Below, piece by piece: positions 60,874 through 64,000 of a stretch of 64,000 nt of DNA. The DNA is from Palsa-883 sp963826975. GTDB lineage: Bacteria > Pseudomonadota > Alphaproteobacteria > Acetobacterales > Acetobacteraceae. Under the pieces are notes generated by a model that made no database searches, was not told the origin of the DNA, and saw nothing but the letters and a program-made list of their open reading frames with translations. Location: contig CAWGZJ010000002.1 of assembly GCA_963826975.1 (NCBI GenBank), forward strand, positions 124,001 through 188,000, written 5' to 3'. The first letter of the stretch is position 1. Every line of letters begins with the position of its first letter. A program made the translations under genes and the position numbers.

Positions 60874-62135
60874 ATGCAAGCAAAGCTTTCCCGGCGCAAT
60901 ATCGTCGCGGCCGCCGCCGCGGGGAGTGTGGTCACGGCTGCTGCCGTGGCGAGGGCCGCGTCATTCGGCAACCCCGACGAGCCGCCGCAGGGCGCGATCA
61001 ACACGCAGGGCAATCCATCGAGCGCAACCGATCCCGGACCCAACAACCCGGCGATCACAAACCAGTTTCCGGGCGCGTTCTCGCCACCGGCGACGGGTAC
61101 CGGCGAGCTGCCGCTGTTCTGGGCGTCGTTCAACAATGCACCGCGGCGCATCCAGAACGGCGGCTGGGCTCGGCAAGTGACGCAGTACCGATTTCCAGAT
61201 TTCCGAAACCATCGCCGGCGTGAATATGCGCCTGACGCGGGGCGGAATTCGCGAGCTGCATTGGCACCTCACGGCGGAATGGGCTTATGTCACGCGTGGC
61301 TCGTGCCGCATCACGACCATCGACCAGTTCGGCCGTTCCAATGTGGAGGATGTACACCAGGGTGGGCTCTGGTATTTCCCGGCTGGCCTGCCGCATTCGC
61401 TCCAGGGTATCGGCGAGGACGGCTGCGAGTTCATCATCTGCTTCGATGACGGCAAGGCCTCCGAATTCAACACGCTGCTGGTGACCGACTGGCTGGCGTA
61501 CACGCCGCCGGATGACCTGGCGCTCAACTTTGGCCTGCCGGTTGAGACATTCAGCAAGATCCCGCTGCACGACCTGTACATCTTCCAGGGTGAGATGCCG
61601 GGACCGCTGGAAGCCGAACAGCAGCAAGCGGCCGGAGATGCCGGGCCGCCCGTGCTGCGTTCCACCTTCCAGTTGAACGAAGTTGCTCCGACGCGCCAAA
61701 CCAAGGGCGGAATGGTGCAGATCGCCGACAGCAGCAACTTCAAGGCGTCGAAGACCATCGCGGCGGTGCTTGTCACCATTCACCCGGGTGGGATGCGGGA
61801 GATGCATTGGCATCCCAATGCGGACGAATGGCAGTACCTTCATCTCCGGCCAGGGGCAAGCGACCGTGTTCAACACCGGCCCCAATGTGGTGACGCAGAA
61901 CTTCAATCCGGGCGACATCGGCTACATCCAGCGGGCTTACGGTTACTATATCCGGAACACCGGAACCACCGACCTGGTGTACCTCGAGGTGTTCAGGAGC
62001 TCTTACTTCTCCGATGTGTCGCTCTCCGACTGGCTGGCCCACACGCCGCGCGCGTTGGTAGCCCAGCACCTCAACATTGACCCCGCGACCGTTGCGCGTT
62101 TCCCGAGCAATAAGCCAGTGGTGGTTCCCGTATGA
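60874..62135 (+). pseudogene. oxdC: oxalate decarboxylase family bicupin (Tat-exported) with two one-base insertions
   Basis: ATG 60874 follows GGAGG with 8 bases spacing. The Tat signal KLSRRNIVAAAAAGSVVTAA leads to the bicupin. An extra T near 61186 and an extra C near 61837 break the frame. Corrected, cupin 1 has GGIRELHWHLTAEWAYVTRG and cupin 2 has GGMREMHWHPNADEWQY then FISGQGQATVFN; each has the manganese ligands HxH, Glu and a later His (AGLPHSLQ). Length about 420 residues fits OxdC, which splits oxalate to formate and CO2. Whether it decarboxylates or oxidises oxalate depends on a lid loop I cannot judge. Its product would feed formate dehydrogenase. Confidence 0.85.
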
Positions 62136-62170
62136 AGCCAGCCCTGCGTTCACCTGTGCCCGGAGGCCCC

Positions 62171-64000
62171 ATGTCCAAAACCACCAAGCTGCGGTCTCAA
62201 GATGATGTCACCGTCATCGAGCCCGGCGATGACCCCGTTTTCGAGCCGTACAGAGTCTCCCGCCGGCGGCTGGGGTGCCTTGCACGCGACCGCGAAGGCG
62301 TTACGCGAACAGAGCATCGCGCTCAAGGGCTCGAAGGCGCTGCTGTCGATAAATCAACCGGACGGGTTCGACTGCCCCGGTTGCGCCTGGCCCGACCCGC
62401 GACATACCAGCTCTTTCGAGTTTTGCGAAAACGGTGCGAAAGCCGTCGCTTTTGAGCTGACGAAGCGGCGCGTGACGCGTGACTTCTTCGCCTCGCACAG
62501 CGTAAGCCAGCTCGCGGAACAGAGCGACTACTGGCTGGAGGAGCAAGGGCGGCTGACTGAGCCGATGCGCTACGATCCCGCAACCGACCATTATGTGCCG
62601 GTGAGCTGGGATGAGGCGTTCGGGCTGATCGGCCGCGAACTGCGTGCACTCAGCGATCCGAACGAAGCGGAGTTCTACACCTCCGGCCGTACGTCGAACG
62701 AGGCAGCCTTCCTCTATCAGCTTTTCGTGCGGCGTTTTGGGACGAACAACTTTCCCGACTGCTCGAATATGTGCCACGAGCCGACAAGTGTCGGGCTACC
62801 GGAGAGCATCGGGATCGGCAAAGGGACCGTTCTCCTCGACGACTTCGCGCATGCCGAGGCGATTTTTGTAATCGGCCAAAACCCGGGGACCAACAGTCCG
62901 CGCATGATGACCGAACTGCGCAACGCATCGCGCCGTGGCGTGCCGATCGTGGTTCTTAATCCACTCCGCGAGCGGGCGCTCGAACGTTTCGCGGCGCCAC
63001 AGGACCCGGTGGAGATGACCACCTTCGGTTCGACGCGCATCGCAAGCGAGTATTGTCAGGTGCGTGTTGGGGGCGATGTCGCGGCACTGAAGGGCGTGAT
63101 GAAGCTCATGCTCGATGCCAACGACCAGGCGCTCCGGGATGGTCGCAAGCCGGTGCTCGACATCGAATTCATCGACCAACACACGCAAGGTTTCGAGGCG
63201 CTCGCCGCGGATCTGCGGCACACAAGCTGGGACGACATCCTGCGCGTGTCAGGCCTGTCGCGGGAGCAACTCGAACGCATTGCCGCGATCTATATGGGTG
63301 CTGATGCGGTGATCATTTGCTATGGCATGGGGATTACCCAGCACCGGCGCGGCTCTGCGAATGTACAGCAGATTGCCAACCTGCTTCTGCTCCGCAGCAA
63401 TTTCGGCAAGCCGGGGGCAGGAATATGCCCGGTTCGCGGGCACTCCAATGTGCAAGGCGATAGAACGATGGGGATCGACGAGAAACCCCGGCCGGAACTG
63501 CTCGACCAGATCGAGAAAGTATTCGGCTTCTCGCCACCGCGCGCACACGGGCATACGGTGGTGGATGCCGTACAAGCGATGATCGACGGTCGTGCCAAGG
63601 TGTTCATCGGAATGGGCGGCAATTTCGTCGCGGCGGTGCCGGACAGCCCGATTGCGGAGGCTGCGATGCGCCGGTTGCGGCTGACGGTGGGAATCACAAC
63701 GAAACTCAACCGCGGCCATGTCGTGCACGGCGAACGGGCACTGATCCTGCCGTGCCTCGCCAGAAGCGACATCGACGTGCAGAAGACCGGACGGCAGTCG
63801 ATCACGGTGGAAGACAGCATGTCGATGGTGCACGCCTCAAGGGGGCTCGTGAAGCCGCCGCGCGGGGCGTTGAAGTCTGAGGTGGCAATCGTCTGCGGCA
63901 TCGCAAGAGCCACGATCCCGGATAGCGGGATCGACTGGTCTGCATTCGAAGACGATTACAATCTGGTTCGCGACAGAATTGCGGCGGTGTTTCCTGACCT
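62171..64000 (+). pseudogene. FdhF/YdeP-family molybdopterin oxidoreductase, frameshifted, 3' end outside window
   Basis: ATG 62171 (after GGAGG) reads MSKTTKLRSQDDVTVIEPGD up to FEPYRVS. One base is missing near 62253-62256; then PAGGWGALHATAKALREQSI, GFDCPGCAWPDP, FCENGAKAVAFELT, YTSGRTSNEAAFLYQLFVRR, CSNMCHEPTSVGLPESIGIG, ICYGMGITQHRRGSANVQQI run to the window end. This is the YdeP/FdhF-like branch with a reduced CPGC motif and SNMCHEPTS in the active-site position. The reaction is unproven; YdeP homologues are linked to acid resistance. It starts 35 bases after oxdC, so an oxalate/formate acid-response pair is plausible. Incomplete at the window edge. Confidence 0.8.

Noticed and set aside
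1..64000. CRISPR arrays, tRNA or rRNA genes
   Set aside because: No regularly spaced direct repeats, tRNA-like TTCGA/acceptor pairings or rRNA signatures were noticed on either strand; a tRNAscan run would be the decisive check.

Overview
The window is 64 kb of GC-rich DNA with dense, often overlapping genes. It looks alphaproteobacterial, and Acetobacteraceae/Rhodospirillales-like is the best guess. The reasons are the fused NuoE-NuoF type formate dehydrogenase beta subunit (as in Methylorubrum FDH1), UgpC/MalK-type sugar ABC operons, and ISKra4, ISNCY, IS5 and IS1634 remnants. The placement is inferred from gene content only. No rRNA, tRNA or CRISPR array was recognised.

Layout. 0-0.6 kb: the end of a Sel1-repeat protein abuts a truncated, amber-terminated aldehyde dehydrogenase pseudogene. 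0.8-4.5 kb: DUF364 protein, NAD-aldehyde dehydrogenase, aldo/keto reductase, ClpS. 4.7-12.1 kb: a formate dehydrogenase module with a frameshifted beta subunit, an intact Mo/W alpha subunit, and the cofactor genes moeA, fdhD and mobA, largely translationally coupled. 12.1-14.6 kb: an enolase-superfamily dehydratase/racemase and a CurA-like reductase. 14.6-21.7 kb: a mobile, decayed region (recombinase remnants, XRE and WGR genes, a complete ISNCY element with a cloverleaf-like hairpin, a sedolisin protease flanked by ISKra4-type ends, an ISKra4 transposase remnant). 21.7-26.5 kb: SDR, two luciferase-like oxidoreductases (one frameshifted), a VOC protein and a second ISNCY remnant.

26.6-36.7 kb is one leftward operon of about 10 kb. 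It holds a carbohydrate/polyol ABC importer (binding protein, two permeases, small membrane protein, two ATPases) followed by DhaL, DhaM, HPr, Enzyme I, a small HTH protein and DhaK. This is a self-contained PEP-driven dihydroxyacetone kinase coupled to a dedicated importer, with a TTAGTAA/TTACTAA dyad upstream.

36.9-43.9 kb is an accessory island. A 2.2-kb segment bounded by perfect inverted ISKra4-type ends carries a DUF4157 (HELTH) segment fused to a Bacillus Tgl-like transglutaminase, plus a YD-repeat protein. Beside it lie three unrecognised leftward genes split by IS1634 and IS5 remnants. 44-50.9 kb holds many gene fragments, a DHA2-type MFS transporter, a frameshifted Ada lacking its first phosphotriester cysteine codon, a 114-bp MITE-like element and a broken DUF1330 gene.

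50.9-57.2 kb: two isochorismatase-fold hydrolases, a polar amino-acid ABC transporter with a GcvA-type LysR regulator, a luciferase-like oxidoreductase and a tautomerase. 57.4-58.4 kb: a small basic protein followed by a TIR-like/nucleotide-binding-like protein, a candidate undescribed two-gene unit. 58.5-64 kb: a 3-hydroxyisobutyrate-dehydrogenase-like enzyme, a formaldehyde dehydrogenase remnant, an IS5 remnant, a Tat-exported oxalate decarboxylase (two frameshifts) and an FdhF/YdeP-like molybdoenzyme (one frameshift, running off the window). Formate is a recurring theme: oxalate and formaldehyde routes would feed it and formate dehydrogenase would consume it.

Many genes carry single-base indels. 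Either the assembly has uncorrected indel errors or the accessory half of the window is decaying; raw reads would decide.
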